Source: Clostridium_AF sediminicola (GTDB lineage: Bacteria > Bacillota > Clostridia > Clostridiales > Clostridiaceae). Taken from it: a stretch of 64,000 nt of DNA. The first letter of the stretch is position 1, and each line of letters begins with the position of its first letter. Below are positions 1-7,967 of the stretch, piece after piece. A model generated the notes under the pieces. It ran no database searches, was not told where the DNA came from, and was given only the letters and a program-made list of their open reading frames with translations. The position numbers and the translations under genes are program-made. The stretch is taken from positions 558,001-622,000 of the forward strand of contig NZ_BAABMF010000001.1 in NCBI RefSeq assembly GCF_050402865.1, in the 5' to 3' direction.

Positions 1-19
1 TAAGAACGAAGTTAAAATA

Positions 20-157
20 TTACTTTTCGCAAGCTAAGTTAGCTACTGTGCACGAAGTTTTACAAGCAGATTGACAAGAATTAGCACATTCTTTACATCC
101 TGGCTTTTTCAAACTTTCTTTGATATTTGGTTTATTAACAGTTTTAATATGTTTCAC
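20..157 (-). CDS. scfA: SCIFF peptide (six cysteines in forty-five residues), ribosomally made thioether peptide precursor
   Basis: A 45-residue peptide with exactly six cysteines (C21, C24, C28, C32, C36, C43), which is the defining pattern of the SCIFF family; it begins MKHIKTVNKP and ends LACEK. It starts with GTG after a good GGAGG ribosome site about 7 bases upstream. SCIFF is known in nearly all Clostridia as the substrate of a radical-SAM maturase that installs Cys-Thr thioether bonds; its biological role is unknown. The maturase gene (scfB) normally follows directly, which here would lie past position 1, so it is not visible. The neighbours (TIGR04086 membrane protein, yajC, tgt) are the usual ones. 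Family identity is near certain from the cysteine count and spacing; modification in this organism is inferred. Confidence 0.93.
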   Translation of the reverse strand: MKHIKTVNKPNIKESLKKPGCKECANSCQSACKTSCTVANLACEK

Positions 158-228
158 TACAATTCCTCCATTTCATAATTCGTATTTTAAATTATACCAT
201 ATTTAAAAATTAATATAAAGTCTTTTTG

Positions 229-597
229 CTAGTCCATATTTACTCCTAGCATACCTGAAAACATTCCAACTGCAAGAGATAGAAGTATTCTCAATAAACC
301 ATAGTAAGAAATCCCAAAATCTCTACCATTAATTGAAGAAATAATATAAATAGCTAACATATAGATTAATGCTACTATAAGACCATTTATCCACCCTTTA
401 CTTTTAATTCTCTTAACAGCATAGATTGCTCCATACATAATACCCAGAGCAGTAATAACAACTATAAATACTGAAGTAACTATCTCTTTCACATCAATAT
501 AAGCACACAAGATTGAATATATTAAAATCAAAAATAAAGTAAGAAAAAATCCTCTTAATACTCCTTCTCCTATGTAAATAAAGTCTCTTTTTTTCAT
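229..597 (-). CDS. TIGR04086 family four-helix membrane protein
   Basis: A 122-residue protein made almost only of four hydrophobic segments (about residues 14-33, 38-62, 70-89 and 99-119) linked by short charged loops. Length, segment pattern and its place between yajC and the SCIFF gene match TIGR04086, a family of unknown function that travels with SCIFF in Clostridia. It has a strong AGGAGGTG site before the ATG. It lies 55 bases downstream of yajC on the same strand, so it is probably cotranscribed with the Sec accessory and queuosine genes. No catalytic motif can be seen; a membrane role linked to SCIFF maturation or export is conceivable but is inference only. Confidence 0.75.
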   Translation of the reverse strand: MKKRDFIYIGEGVLRGFFLTLFLILIYSILCAYIDVKEIVTSVFIVVITALGIMYGAIYAVKRIKSKGWINGLIVALIYMLAIYIISSINGRDFGISYYGLLRILLSLAVGMFSGMLGVNMD

Positions 598-652
598 AAA
601 TACACCTCCTATCCATAAATAAATATGATGATAGAAGGCGATTTATGACTTA

Positions 653-931
653 TTATTCTTGAGATTCTACACTTTGAGTTATAGAAGCAATACCATTTTT
701 TTGAACTTTTATTCTTGCTCTATCTGGCCCAGATTCAAGAATTATGAATTCCTCTTCTAATTTGATTATTTTACCAACAATGCCTCCTCTTGTTAATATC
801 TCATCATTAACATTTAGTGATTCTAACATTGATTGATATTTCTTTCTTCTTTTCTTCTCTGGTAAAAATAAAACTAAATAGAATACTGCCAAAAGCGCAA
901 TCATTGGTAAATACGCCATTAACTGTTGCAT
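653..931 (-). CDS. yajC: Preprotein translocase subunit YajC
   Basis: A 92-residue protein with one N-terminal membrane helix (about residues 5-23) followed by the conserved cytoplasmic part: FLPEKKRRKKYQ, then a small beta domain with NDEILTRGGIVGKI. This is the YajC layout. YajC associates with SecDF and the SecYEG translocon at the membrane. The gene sits just after tgt (12-base gap), the order found in most Firmicutes, where secD and secF usually follow; they would be beyond the left end here, after the SCIFF genes. The ATG is preceded by GGAGGTGAG. The C-terminal tail is short and acidic. Confidence 0.93.
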   Translation of the reverse strand: MQQLMAYLPMIALLAVFYLVLFLPEKKRRKKYQSMLESLNVNDEILTRGGIVGKIIKLEEEFIILESGPDRARIKVQKNGIASITQSVESQE

Positions 932-943
932 GTTCTCACCTCC

Positions 944-2074
944 TTAAGCTCTCCCATTCCACTGGATTAATTTTTCTTTTTTAAATGCTTCAAATCTATT
1001 CTCCTCAATAGCAATTCTAATATCTGCCATTAATTTGTTATAAAAATGTAGATTATGTAATACACACAATCTCATAGCAAGCAATTCTTTAGCTTTAAAC
1101 AAATGTCTTATATAAGCTCTTGTATAGTTTTTACAAGCCGGACACTGGCAGCCTTCATCAATTGGTCTATCATCTAGTTCAAATTTTGCATTAAATAAAT
1201 TAATTTTTCCGTCCTTAGTAAACACATGACCATGTCTTCCATTTCTTGCAGGTAGTACACAATCAAAAAAATCTACCCCTCTAGAAACCGCCTCAAGGAT
1301 GTTTGAAGGCAATCCAACACCCATTAGGTATCTAGGCTTATCATGTGGTAAAAATGGAGCAACAGCTTCAATAACTCTATACATTTCTTCATGAGTTTCG
1401 CCTACTGCTAATCCTCCAATAGCATATCCATCCAAATCCAGTTGAGATATCTTCTTTGCATGTTCAATTCTTATATCTTCATAAACTCCACCTTGATTTA
1501 TACCAAATAGCATTTGTTTTTTGTTTATAGTATCTTCTTTAGAATTCAACCTTTGCATTTCCTTCTTACATCTTTCCAACCAACGTGTTGTTCTGTCTAC
1601 TGAATCAATTACATACTTCCTTGGTGAAGGATTTGGAATACATTCATCAAAAGCCATAGCAATAGTCGACGCTAAATTGCTTTGTATTTGCATGCTCTCC
1701 TCAGGTCCCATAAATATTTTCCTACCATCAATATGAGAGTTGAAATACACACCTTCCTCTTTTATCTTTCTCATTTTAGATAAAGAGAAAACTTGAAAAC
1801 CACCTGAATCTGTTAAAATTGGTCTATCCCAATTCATAAATTTGTGTAACCCGCCAAGTTTTTTAATCACTTCATCTCCTGGCCTTAAATGTAAATGATA
1901 TGTATTTGATAATTCAACAAGGCAACCAATATCTTTTAAATCTATTGTTGAGACAGCACCTTTAATAGCTGCTAGAGTCCCTACATTTTGAAAAACAGGT
2001 GTCTGTACAGTTCCATGAGGAGTAACAAATTCTCCTCTTCTAGCTTCGCCTTCTTTATTTAAAAGTTTAAACAA
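944..2074 (-). CDS. tgt: tRNA-guanine transglycosylase (queuine/preQ1 insertion)
   Basis: Exchanges guanine 34 in GUN-anticodon tRNAs for preQ1 during queuosine synthesis. The 376-residue TIM-barrel protein shows the nucleophile region DFFDCVLPARNGRHG (D271), the base-binding LTDSGGFQVFS (D89), GGLAVGE at 220-226, and the complete zinc site C309, C311, C314 and H340 with standard spacing. It starts with TTG (codon for the M of MFKLL) behind an AAGGATG site; an ATG just upstream is in another frame and terminates at once. It lies between queA and yajC; with QueA acting on the next step, the two genes form a queuosine unit. Length and active site are complete, so it should be functional. Confidence 0.97.
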   Translation of the reverse strand: MFKLLNKEGEARRGEFVTPHGTVQTPVFQNVGTLAAIKGAVSTIDLKDIGCLVELSNTYHLHLRPGDEVIKKLGGLHKFMNWDRPILTDSGGFQVFSLSKMRKIKEEGVYFNSHIDGRKIFMGPEESMQIQSNLASTIAMAFDECIPNPSPRKYVIDSVDRTTRWLERCKKEMQRLNSKEDTINKKQMLFGINQGGVYEDIRIEHAKKISQLDLDGYAIGGLAVGETHEEMYRVIEAVAPFLPHDKPRYLMGVGLPSNILEAVSRGVDFFDCVLPARNGRHGHVFTKDGKINLFNAKFELDDRPIDEGCQCPACKNYTRAYIRHLFKAKELLAMRLCVLHNLHFYNKLMADIRIAIEENRFEAFKKEKLIQWNGRA

Positions 2075-2092
2075 TTCTATTCATCCTTCCGA

Positions 2093-3118
2093 TTACTTAA
2101 TTATCATTCCATCACCAAAACTAAAGAATCTATATTTATTTTCTACAGCTTCGTTATACGCTTTTAATACTAATTCTCTATTCGAAAATGCACTAATTAA
2201 CATTAACAATGTTGATTGAGGTAAATGGAAATTGGTAATTATTCTATCAATTACCTTAAATTTATAACCTGGATAAATAAATATATCTGTCCATCCAGAT
2301 TTCTCGTAAACATTTCCTTCTTCATCACCAATTGTTTCTAGTGTTCTACAAGACGTTGTTCCAACAGCAATAATTTTACCACCATTTTTCTTTGTTTCAT
2401 TTATAACTTCTGCTGTTTCCTTTGTCATTACATAATATTCTGAATGCATATGGTGTTCTTCGATATTATCTGCTTTTACCGGCCTGAAAGTTCCAAGTCC
2501 TACATGCAGTGTAACAAATGCAATCTTAACACCCTTTTCTTCGATTTTCTTTAAAAGTTCATCTGTGAAATGTAATCCTGCTGTTGGTGCAGCTGCTGAG
2601 CCTACTTCTTTCGAATATACTGTTTGATATCTTTCTTTATCTTCTAGTGTTTCAGTAATATACGGTGGTAAAGGCATTTGTCCTAATTCATCAAGTATTT
2701 CTTCAAAAATTCCTTCAAATTCAAAATTCACTATTCGACTTCCATCTTCTGAAATTTCTTCAACTGTAGCTTTTAACCTTCCGTCTCCAAAAATCACCTT
2801 AGAACCCACTTTAGCTCTTTTACCTGGTTTAACCAATGTTTCCCATCTGTTTTTATCTAATCTCTTTAACAATAAAAATTCTATTTTCGCACCTGTATTT
2901 TCTTTAGTTCCAAACAATCTTGCTGGCATAACCCTAGTATTGTTTAGTACTAAACAATCCCCAGTATCTAAATACTCTATAACATCTTTAAATATTTTAT
3001 GCTCTATCATTCCACTTTTTTTATCTACTACCATCAATCTGGATTCATCCCTTTTTGCCATTGGGTGTTGTGCTATTAATTCCTCCGGTAGGTAAAAATC
3101 AAAATCTTTAACTCTCAA
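2093..3118 (-). CDS. queA: S-adenosylmethionine:tRNA ribosyltransferase-isomerase
   Basis: Transfers the ribosyl part of SAM to preQ1-modified tRNA to form epoxyqueuosine. The protein has the family hallmarks: MRVKDFDFYLPEELIAQHP at the N-terminus, LVLNNTRVMPARLFG, AAPTAGLHFT and the C-terminal TNFHLPQSTLLMLISAF. I place the start at the TTG giving MRVKDFDF, 7 bases after AAGGAG; a GTG nine bases upstream overlaps that ribosome site and is less likely. It lies 17 bases after ruvB and 18 before tgt, consistent with one ruvA-ruvB-queA-tgt-yajC transcript. About 341 residues, the usual length. Confidence 0.96.
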   Translation of the reverse strand: MRVKDFDFYLPEELIAQHPMAKRDESRLMVVDKKSGMIEHKIFKDVIEYLDTGDCLVLNNTRVMPARLFGTKENTGAKIEFLLLKRLDKNRWETLVKPGKRAKVGSKVIFGDGRLKATVEEISEDGSRIVNFEFEGIFEEILDELGQMPLPPYITETLEDKERYQTVYSKEVGSAAAPTAGLHFTDELLKKIEEKGVKIAFVTLHVGLGTFRPVKADNIEEHHMHSEYYVMTKETAEVINETKKNGGKIIAVGTTSCRTLETIGDEEGNVYEKSGWTDIFIYPGYKFKVIDRIITNFHLPQSTLLMLISAFSNRELVLKAYNEAVENKYRFFSFGDGMIIK

Positions 3119-3135
3119 ATGTTCCACTCCTTCTA

Positions 3136-4137
3136 TCAGTCATCACAAAATTTACGGTTCAAATGTTCATATGCTTTTTTAGTTGCTTTTCTTCCTCTTG
3201 GCAAACGAATAATATATCCCTTTTGCATTAAGTATGGTTCATATACATCTTGAATAGTATCAAGTTCTTCTCCCACAAAATAAGCCAAAGTTTCAAGTCC
3301 AACTGGCCCACCTGAAAAACTATCAATAATAGCTTTCAATATTTTTAAATCTATTCTATCAAGCCCATCATTATCTATCTCAAGAAGGTTCAAAGCTGCA
3401 TTTGCAGACACTTTATCCATGACACCATTGCATTTAATATCACAATAATCTCTAACTCTTCTAAGAATTCTATTGGCTATTCTTGGAGTTCCTCTTGATC
3501 TTCGAGCAATTTCAAAGGCTGCATCATTATCCATTTCAACATTTAATATTCTTGCTGACCTCGAAACAATTAACATAAGTTCTTCATCAGTATAGTACTC
3601 CATGGAATTCAAAACTCCAAATCTATCTCTTAAGGGTGCTGTTAATAACCCCATTCGTGTAGTAGCTCCAATCAATGTAAACTTGGGTAGGTCCAGCCTT
3701 ATTGATTTTGCTGCTGCACCTTTTCCAATTATTATATCTAAAGCATAATCTTCCATAGCAGGATATAAAATTTCCTCAACATTTCTATTCAATCTATGAA
3801 TTTCATCTATAAATAACACATCAAAATCATTCAAAGAAGTCAAGATAGCTGCTAAATCACCAGCTCTTTCAATAGCTGGCCCGGAAGTGATTTTTAAATT
3901 CCCTCCCATCTCATTAGCAATTATATTAGCCATAGTTGTTTTACCAAGTCCTGGTGGCCCATATAAAAGTACATGGTCTAAAGCTTCTTTTCTCTTCTTT
4001 GCAGCTTGTATGAAGATTTCTAATTTATTCTTTACTTTATTTTGACCAATATACTCTTTTAAATTCTTTGGCCTTAAGGAGTATTCAATATCATTATCTC
4101 CATTAAATAATACGGATGAAAGAATTCTTTCCTCCAT
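3136..4137 (-). CDS. ruvB: Holliday junction branch migration ATPase RuvB
   Basis: Hexameric AAA+ motor that drives branch migration of Holliday junctions with RuvA. About 333 residues: N-terminal RPKNLKEYIGQ, Walker A GPPGLGKT (about 60-67), Walker B with FIDEIH (about 109-114), sensor GATTR and the C-terminal winged-helix domain with GGPVGLETLA. The ATG at 4137 is preceded by AAGGAG with 8-base spacing; a GTG three codons upstream overlaps the ribosome site and is not preferred. It follows ruvA by 12 bases. RuvC, the resolvase partner, is not encoded in this cluster or elsewhere in the window. Confidence 0.97.
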   Translation of the reverse strand: MEERILSSVLFNGDNDIEYSLRPKNLKEYIGQNKVKNKLEIFIQAAKKRKEALDHVLLYGPPGLGKTTMANIIANEMGGNLKITSGPAIERAGDLAAILTSLNDFDVLFIDEIHRLNRNVEEILYPAMEDYALDIIIGKGAAAKSIRLDLPKFTLIGATTRMGLLTAPLRDRFGVLNSMEYYTDEELMLIVSRSARILNVEMDNDAAFEIARRSRGTPRIANRILRRVRDYCDIKCNGVMDKVSANAALNLLEIDNDGLDRIDLKILKAIIDSFSGGPVGLETLAYFVGEELDTIQDVYEPYLMQKGYIIRLPRGRKATKKAYEHLNRKFCDD

Positions 4138-4149
4138 TGACTCCACTCC

Positions 4150-4755
4150 TTACATTTGTATTAATTGTTTTAAAGCAATTTTTATAATTTCTTCTAATTG
4201 AAGATTTATATCAATCTCTTTTAGAGTTTTTTCAGCTTCCTTTTGATTAAAGCCTAAACTTATAAGAGCTTCTGTAGCTTCTAAAGATTTTACACTGTGA
4301 ATTTTTCCTTGAATTCCTGCTTCACTTGGTATATCCTCATCTTCATAAGCAATATCTTCAATTTTATCTTTCATTTCAAGAATAATTCTTTGTGCAGTCT
4401 TCTTACCTATTCCTGGTGCTCTTGTTAAAGTTTTTTCATCACTTCCAATAATAGAAAGTTTTAAATTCCTAACATTGCTGATTGATAAAAGTGACAAAGC
4501 TGCCTTAGCACCTACTCCATTTATAGATAGCAATTTATTAAACATTTCTCTCTCTTCTTCTTCTAAGAATCCATATAGTCCAATAAAGTCTTCCCTAACA
4601 ATTTGTTGTAAAAATAGTTTAACATCTTTATTAGCTTCTGGCAGTTGAGAAATTGTATTACCAGAAGTGAATATTTTATATCCAAACCCATTGTTTTCGA
4701 CAATAATATATTCTTTATTTAAACTAATATATTTGCCAATTATATACTCGTACAT
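4150..4755 (-). CDS. ruvA: Holliday junction DNA helicase subunit RuvA
   Basis: Tetrameric junction-binding protein that loads RuvB. The 201-residue product begins MYEYIIGKY, has the N-terminal OB domain, tandem helix-hairpin-helix motifs (LLSINGVGAKAALSLLS and APGIGKKTAQRIILEMKDK), a linker, and a C-terminal domain III with ATEALISLGFNQKEAEKTL that contacts RuvB. An upstream in-frame ATG would add 11 residues unlike the family; the chosen ATG has GGAGG 8 bases upstream. It is the first gene of the ruv-que-tgt-yaj group; a 150-base region containing a hairpin separates it from the glycosyltransferase upstream. Confidence 0.96.
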   Translation of the reverse strand: MYEYIIGKYISLNKEYIIVENNGFGYKIFTSGNTISQLPEANKDVKLFLQQIVREDFIGLYGFLEEEEREMFNKLLSINGVGAKAALSLLSISNVRNLKLSIIGSDEKTLTRAPGIGKKTAQRIILEMKDKIEDIAYEDEDIPSEAGIQGKIHSVKSLEATEALISLGFNQKEAEKTLKEIDINLQLEEIIKIALKQLIQM

Positions 4756-4826
4756 CCATATTCCTCCAGATACTCTGAAATAGTCCAATATTACTTTAAC
4801 ATTTTAATGTGAATTTATCAAGTTAT

Positions 4827-4886
4827 AAAAAAGATGAGCAGATATTACACTTATTTATATATTTCAAAAATAAACGAATATCTGCT
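4827..4886 (-). terminator. Intrinsic terminator after the glycosyltransferase gene
   Basis: Arms AGCAGATATT (4837-4846) and AATATCTGCT (4877-4886) form a 10-bp perfect stem; in the leftward transcript it is followed by CATCTTTTTT. It ends the glycosyltransferase transcript just before ruvA. Confidence 0.65.
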
Positions 4887-4906
4887 TACTATTTACACTT
4901 TTATTA

Positions 4907-6070
4907 TTAATCCTTATAAACTTTAATAATTTGACTAACTATTGCTTTTTTACTAAATTTCTGTATAACATAATTTCTCAGTGCAATAGGATTGTATTTT
5001 TTACAATCCCTATAAAGTTTTCTTAAAGCTAAAACTAATTCATCTAAGTTATTTTTATTAATTAATAACCCTACATTCTCGTTTATGATATCCTCCGGTC
5101 CTCCACATTTTGTACCAAGAACCGGCAATCCAGTAGACAAAGCCTCTATAAAAACAACCCCAAATGTTTCTACCTGGCTAGGCAAAACAAACACATCAGC
5201 ATTTTCCATATATTCCTTAACTTCATTCCTCGTAAGTGACCCTAAAAATTTTACCTTATCTTGAATTTTTAATTTATTTACAAGTAATTCTAAACTTTCT
5301 TTTTCATCTCCATCTCCACCTATATATAAAAAAACTTCCTTATTGCCTTCAAATGCCTTATGAAATGCTTTTATTAATAAATCAATTGATTTCTTTTTTG
5401 ATAAAAATGCAACTGTCAAAAAAACGAATTTTTTAGACTTTAATTTATCTGATTTTAATTCAAAAAATTCTGTATCTACAACATTTGGAATTACTTTGAA
5501 TTTATTTTCATCACTATTATATTTCATTAATAATTCCTTAAGTGGGTTACTAACTGGTATTATACATTTAGCACTATCGAATGCTTCAATTATATATTTC
5601 GCTTGCCAATCTTTTATCAGCAACCTTGCATAAGCTGTAGAATGTTCTGTAATAACATATGGTATTTTATATCTATCAGATAAAATTTTTGCTACGTATC
5701 CCCCCCACAGTGTACAGTGAGCATGAATTATAGTTGGAGTTCCATTTTTCTTTATATAATCCTCAGCTAACCTCACAGCTTCATTAATCCAAATTTTACA
5801 ACCTAATTCAAATCGTAGAGGTATTATATTCCAATTACATTTTCTGTATGTAGTAATTTGATCATTATAACTTATTTCTTTTTGAAAATGGAATTTACTT
5901 ATTTTTTTTAAACTAAAATCTAAAATACTTCTAATTTCAGGATATATAACAACCACATTTATTCCATGTTCGCCTAAATACTTTGCTTGTTCTTTAAAAA
6001 AAATACCTTTTAAAGGCATGTCCTCCGATGGATATCTAGACGGTATAATCATCACTTTTTTATTTGTCAT
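4907..6070 (-). CDS. GT4-family glycosyltransferase (GT-B fold)
   Basis: A 387-residue cytoplasmic glycosyltransferase with two Rossmann domains. The N-terminal half has the glycosyltransferase family 4 acceptor domain (IPSRYPSEDMPLKGIFFKEQA; HAHCTLWGGYVAKIL near 120; ITEHST). The C-terminal half has the nucleotide-sugar binding signature including the E-x7-E motif in VETFGVVFIEALSTG and CGGPEDII. The donor and acceptor cannot be told from sequence; members make cell-surface polysaccharide or glycolipids. It stands alone, flanked by hairpins, between ruvA and the bofC-like gene, where many relatives carry ruvC. Its base composition is somewhat more AT-rich than its neighbours. It could be a later insertion, but I see no mobile-element trace. 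Confidence 0.85.
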   Translation of the reverse strand: MTNKKVMIIPSRYPSEDMPLKGIFFKEQAKYLGEHGINVVVIYPEIRSILDFSLKKISKFHFQKEISYNDQITTYRKCNWNIIPLRFELGCKIWINEAVRLAEDYIKKNGTPTIIHAHCTLWGGYVAKILSDRYKIPYVITEHSTAYARLLIKDWQAKYIIEAFDSAKCIIPVSNPLKELLMKYNSDENKFKVIPNVVDTEFFELKSDKLKSKKFVFLTVAFLSKKKSIDLLIKAFHKAFEGNKEVFLYIGGDGDEKESLELLVNKLKIQDKVKFLGSLTRNEVKEYMENADVFVLPSQVETFGVVFIEALSTGLPVLGTKCGGPEDIINENVGLLINKNNLDELVLALRKLYRDCKKYNPIALRNYVIQKFSKKAIVSQIIKVYKD

Positions 6071-6182
6071 AAATTTCTGCCTTCCTATTCTTTTAAATAA
6101 GATTTTCTCTAAATTATACCATAAAAGTACTTTTAGAATAAAGTTTAAATTCTTTATCGTTTATCAATATAAATAAAATTAA

Positions 6183-6215
6183 CGATACTATTAAACATTG
6201 AAGTTTTAAGTATCG
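6183..6215 (-). terminator. Hairpin terminator after the bofC-like gene
   Basis: Seven-base arms CGATACT (6183-6189) and AGTATCG (6209-6215). T-rich tracts follow on both strands (GCCATTTTTTT on plus, TTAATTTTATTT on minus), so it may act in both directions; on the minus strand it lies directly beyond the bofC-like stop codon. Confidence 0.5.
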
Positions 6216-6236
6216 CCATTTTTTTATCCTCAGCAT

Positions 6237-6863
6237 TTAAATATAGTCTGCTAATCTAGAAAAAGCATCCTCAAGGCTGTTTAACTGCATCGCATCATCC
6301 CCTGCAAGAATCATCTTGATATCTCCTTCTTTGAGACTATTAATAGTAATATTAATTCCTGTATTGCCTAAATCTTCTTTATAAATGTACTCACCTTTAT
6401 CGTCGTATATATTTCCATTTTTATCACTCTTACAAATCAAAATATTATTATTATCCAATAAGATCACAAATTTATTTGGTTTATATGCTTTAGATTTTCT
6501 AGTTAATTGAATTTGATTTTCAGAACAACTATTTATTTTATAACCTAATCCCTTATACTTTTCGTATAAATCTTTAACCGTATTTCCTGCTAAGTCTAAA
6601 TCATCAGATGAAGATTTCCATTCTACTCTAAAATTTTCACTTTCTCCACACTTTACAGTAAAAAGTATCTCATCATTACTATCAATTACTTTGTCTAAAA
6701 TTTTTTCTTTTGCCGCATTTAAACTCACATTCAAACTATCTTCGCTATTTTCTTTGATAATTTTTTCTTTTGGTCTTACATAGAAATCTGCAACAAAATA
6801 CCCACCTATAAAAGCTACAACCAAAAGAATAATAGAGAAAATCACAAATTTATTTCTTCTCAT
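6237..6863 (-). CDS. bofC: BofC C-terminal domain protein (sporulation-linked)
   Basis: A 208-residue protein with an N-terminal membrane anchor or uncleaved signal (about residues 6-27) and an extracytoplasmic rest. The C-terminal part (GDIKMILAGDDAMQLNSLEDAFSRLADYI) fits the BofC C-terminal domain, as does its place between yebC and ruvA; bofC next to ruvA-ruvB-queA-tgt is the Bacillus order. In Bacillus, BofC restrains the SpoIVB protease in the forespore-to-mother-cell sigma-K checkpoint. Here the N-terminal half is divergent and the family match rests on the C-terminal motif and synteny, so the function is inferred. Start: ATG behind AAGAGGTG. Confidence 0.65.
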   Translation of the reverse strand: MRRNKFVIFSIILLVVAFIGGYFVADFYVRPKEKIIKENSEDSLNVSLNAAKEKILDKVIDSNDEILFTVKCGESENFRVEWKSSSDDLDLAGNTVKDLYEKYKGLGYKINSCSENQIQLTRKSKAYKPNKFVILLDNNNILICKSDKNGNIYDDKGEYIYKEDLGNTGINITINSLKEGDIKMILAGDDAMQLNSLEDAFSRLADYI

Positions 6864-6910
6864 ATTATCACCTCTTTAGTTGTTATCTTTTCCATTTTAT
6901 CTATTTTTAT

Positions 6911-6947
6911 ACAATAAAAACCCACAAACATGTGAGTTTTTATTGTA
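6911..6947 (-). terminator. Intrinsic terminator after yebC
   Basis: A 16-bp stem with one mismatch (6911-6926 with 6931-6946), very short loop, and A/T-rich flanks; in the leftward transcript it lies 20 bases after the yebC stop codon. Symmetric T-richness could let it work in both directions. Confidence 0.65.
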
Positions 6948-6966
6948 TATTATATAAATTTTAACC

Positions 6967-7707
6967 TTACCCTTCAAATCCTTCAGGAAATTCAGCATTA
7001 TGGTAGACATTTTGAACATCGTCATCATCTTCCATTTTATCTATTAAAACTTGAACCTTCTCAGCACTTTCTAAGTCTAAATCAACTGTTGTATCTGGAA
7101 TCCTTGTTATTTCCGCAGATAAAAATTCAATCCCTTGTTTTTCTAATTCTTCTCTTACAAAAGAAAACTCTTGTGGATCAGTAATAACTTCAAATACATC
7201 GTCCTCAGCGTTAAAATCTTCTGCACCAGCTTCTAAAACTAACATCATTAATTCATCTTCATCAATGCTATCATTTTTTTCAATAATCATTTGGCCTTTT
7301 TTTTGGAACATATATGATACACAACCTGTTGATCCTAAATTCCCACCAAATTTATCAAAATAGTATCTTACATTTGCAGCACTTCTGTTTTTATTATCAG
7401 TTAAAACATCTACCATAACAGCAACACCACAAGGAGCGTAACCTTCATAACTAAATTCGAAGTATTCTACCCCTTCTAACTCTCCAGCACCTTTTTTTAT
7501 AGCTCTTTCTATTGTATCATTAGGCATGTTGCTCGCTTTTGCCTTAGCAATTACATCTCTCAGTTTCGAATTTGTATCAGGATTAGATCCTCCTAGCTTG
7601 GCAGCTAAAATAAGCTCTCTTCCTATTTTAGTAAATATTTTCCCTCTTTTGGCATCGTTTTTTCCTTTTTTTGCTTGAATATTATGCCACTTTGAATGTC
7701 CTGACAT
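6967..7707 (-). CDS. yebC: YebC/PmpR family protein
   Basis: A 246-residue protein of the widespread YebC/TACO1 family with the near-invariant N-terminus MSGHSKWHNIQAKKGKNDAKRGK shortened here in quotation as SGHSKWHNIQ, followed by SKLRDVIAKAKASNMPNDTIERAIKKG and YEGYAPCGVAVMVD. Members have been described as DNA-binding regulators; newer work on the family ties it to ribosomes and relief of stalling at proline-rich stretches. The acidic C-terminus (DDDDVQNVYHNAEF) is typical. It is preceded by GGGGGAT and by an unusual 13-bp inverted repeat in its leader. It is flanked by its own terminator and looks monocistronic. Confidence 0.94.
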   Translation of the reverse strand: MSGHSKWHNIQAKKGKNDAKRGKIFTKIGRELILAAKLGGSNPDTNSKLRDVIAKAKASNMPNDTIERAIKKGAGELEGVEYFEFSYEGYAPCGVAVMVDVLTDNKNRSAANVRYYFDKFGGNLGSTGCVSYMFQKKGQMIIEKNDSIDEDELMMLVLEAGAEDFNAEDDVFEVITDPQEFSFVREELEKQGIEFLSAEITRIPDTTVDLDLESAEKVQVLIDKMEDDDDVQNVYHNAEFPEGFEG

Positions 7708-7734
7708 GTTTATCCCCCTTATTCAGATAAATAT

Positions 7735-7780
7735 TAGTAAGATAACATCTCAAAATAAAATTTAAACTGTTATCTTACTA
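7735..7780 (-). repeat. Perfect 13-bp inverted repeat in the yebC leader
   Basis: Arms TAGTAAGATAACA (7735-7747) and TGTTATCTTACTA (7768-7780) with a 20-base loop, 28 bases before the yebC start codon. No run of T follows on the minus strand, so it is not a simple terminator for the upstream gene, which ends 190 bases away. It may be an operator or a leader RNA hairpin. Confidence 0.6.
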
Positions 7781-7967
7781 TTATTAATATTTGTTATCTA
7801 GTATAATTCGTTGATTTATCTACAAAGTTAATTCTATATAAATTTTTCAACATTTCTATATTATTATAAATACTGATTTTTATCAAGCACAGGATTTATA
7901 TTCAATCATTTTGAACTTTAAATTTACTCACAATATTTATAAATTGCTAAGAAAAGCGATTTGTAAT

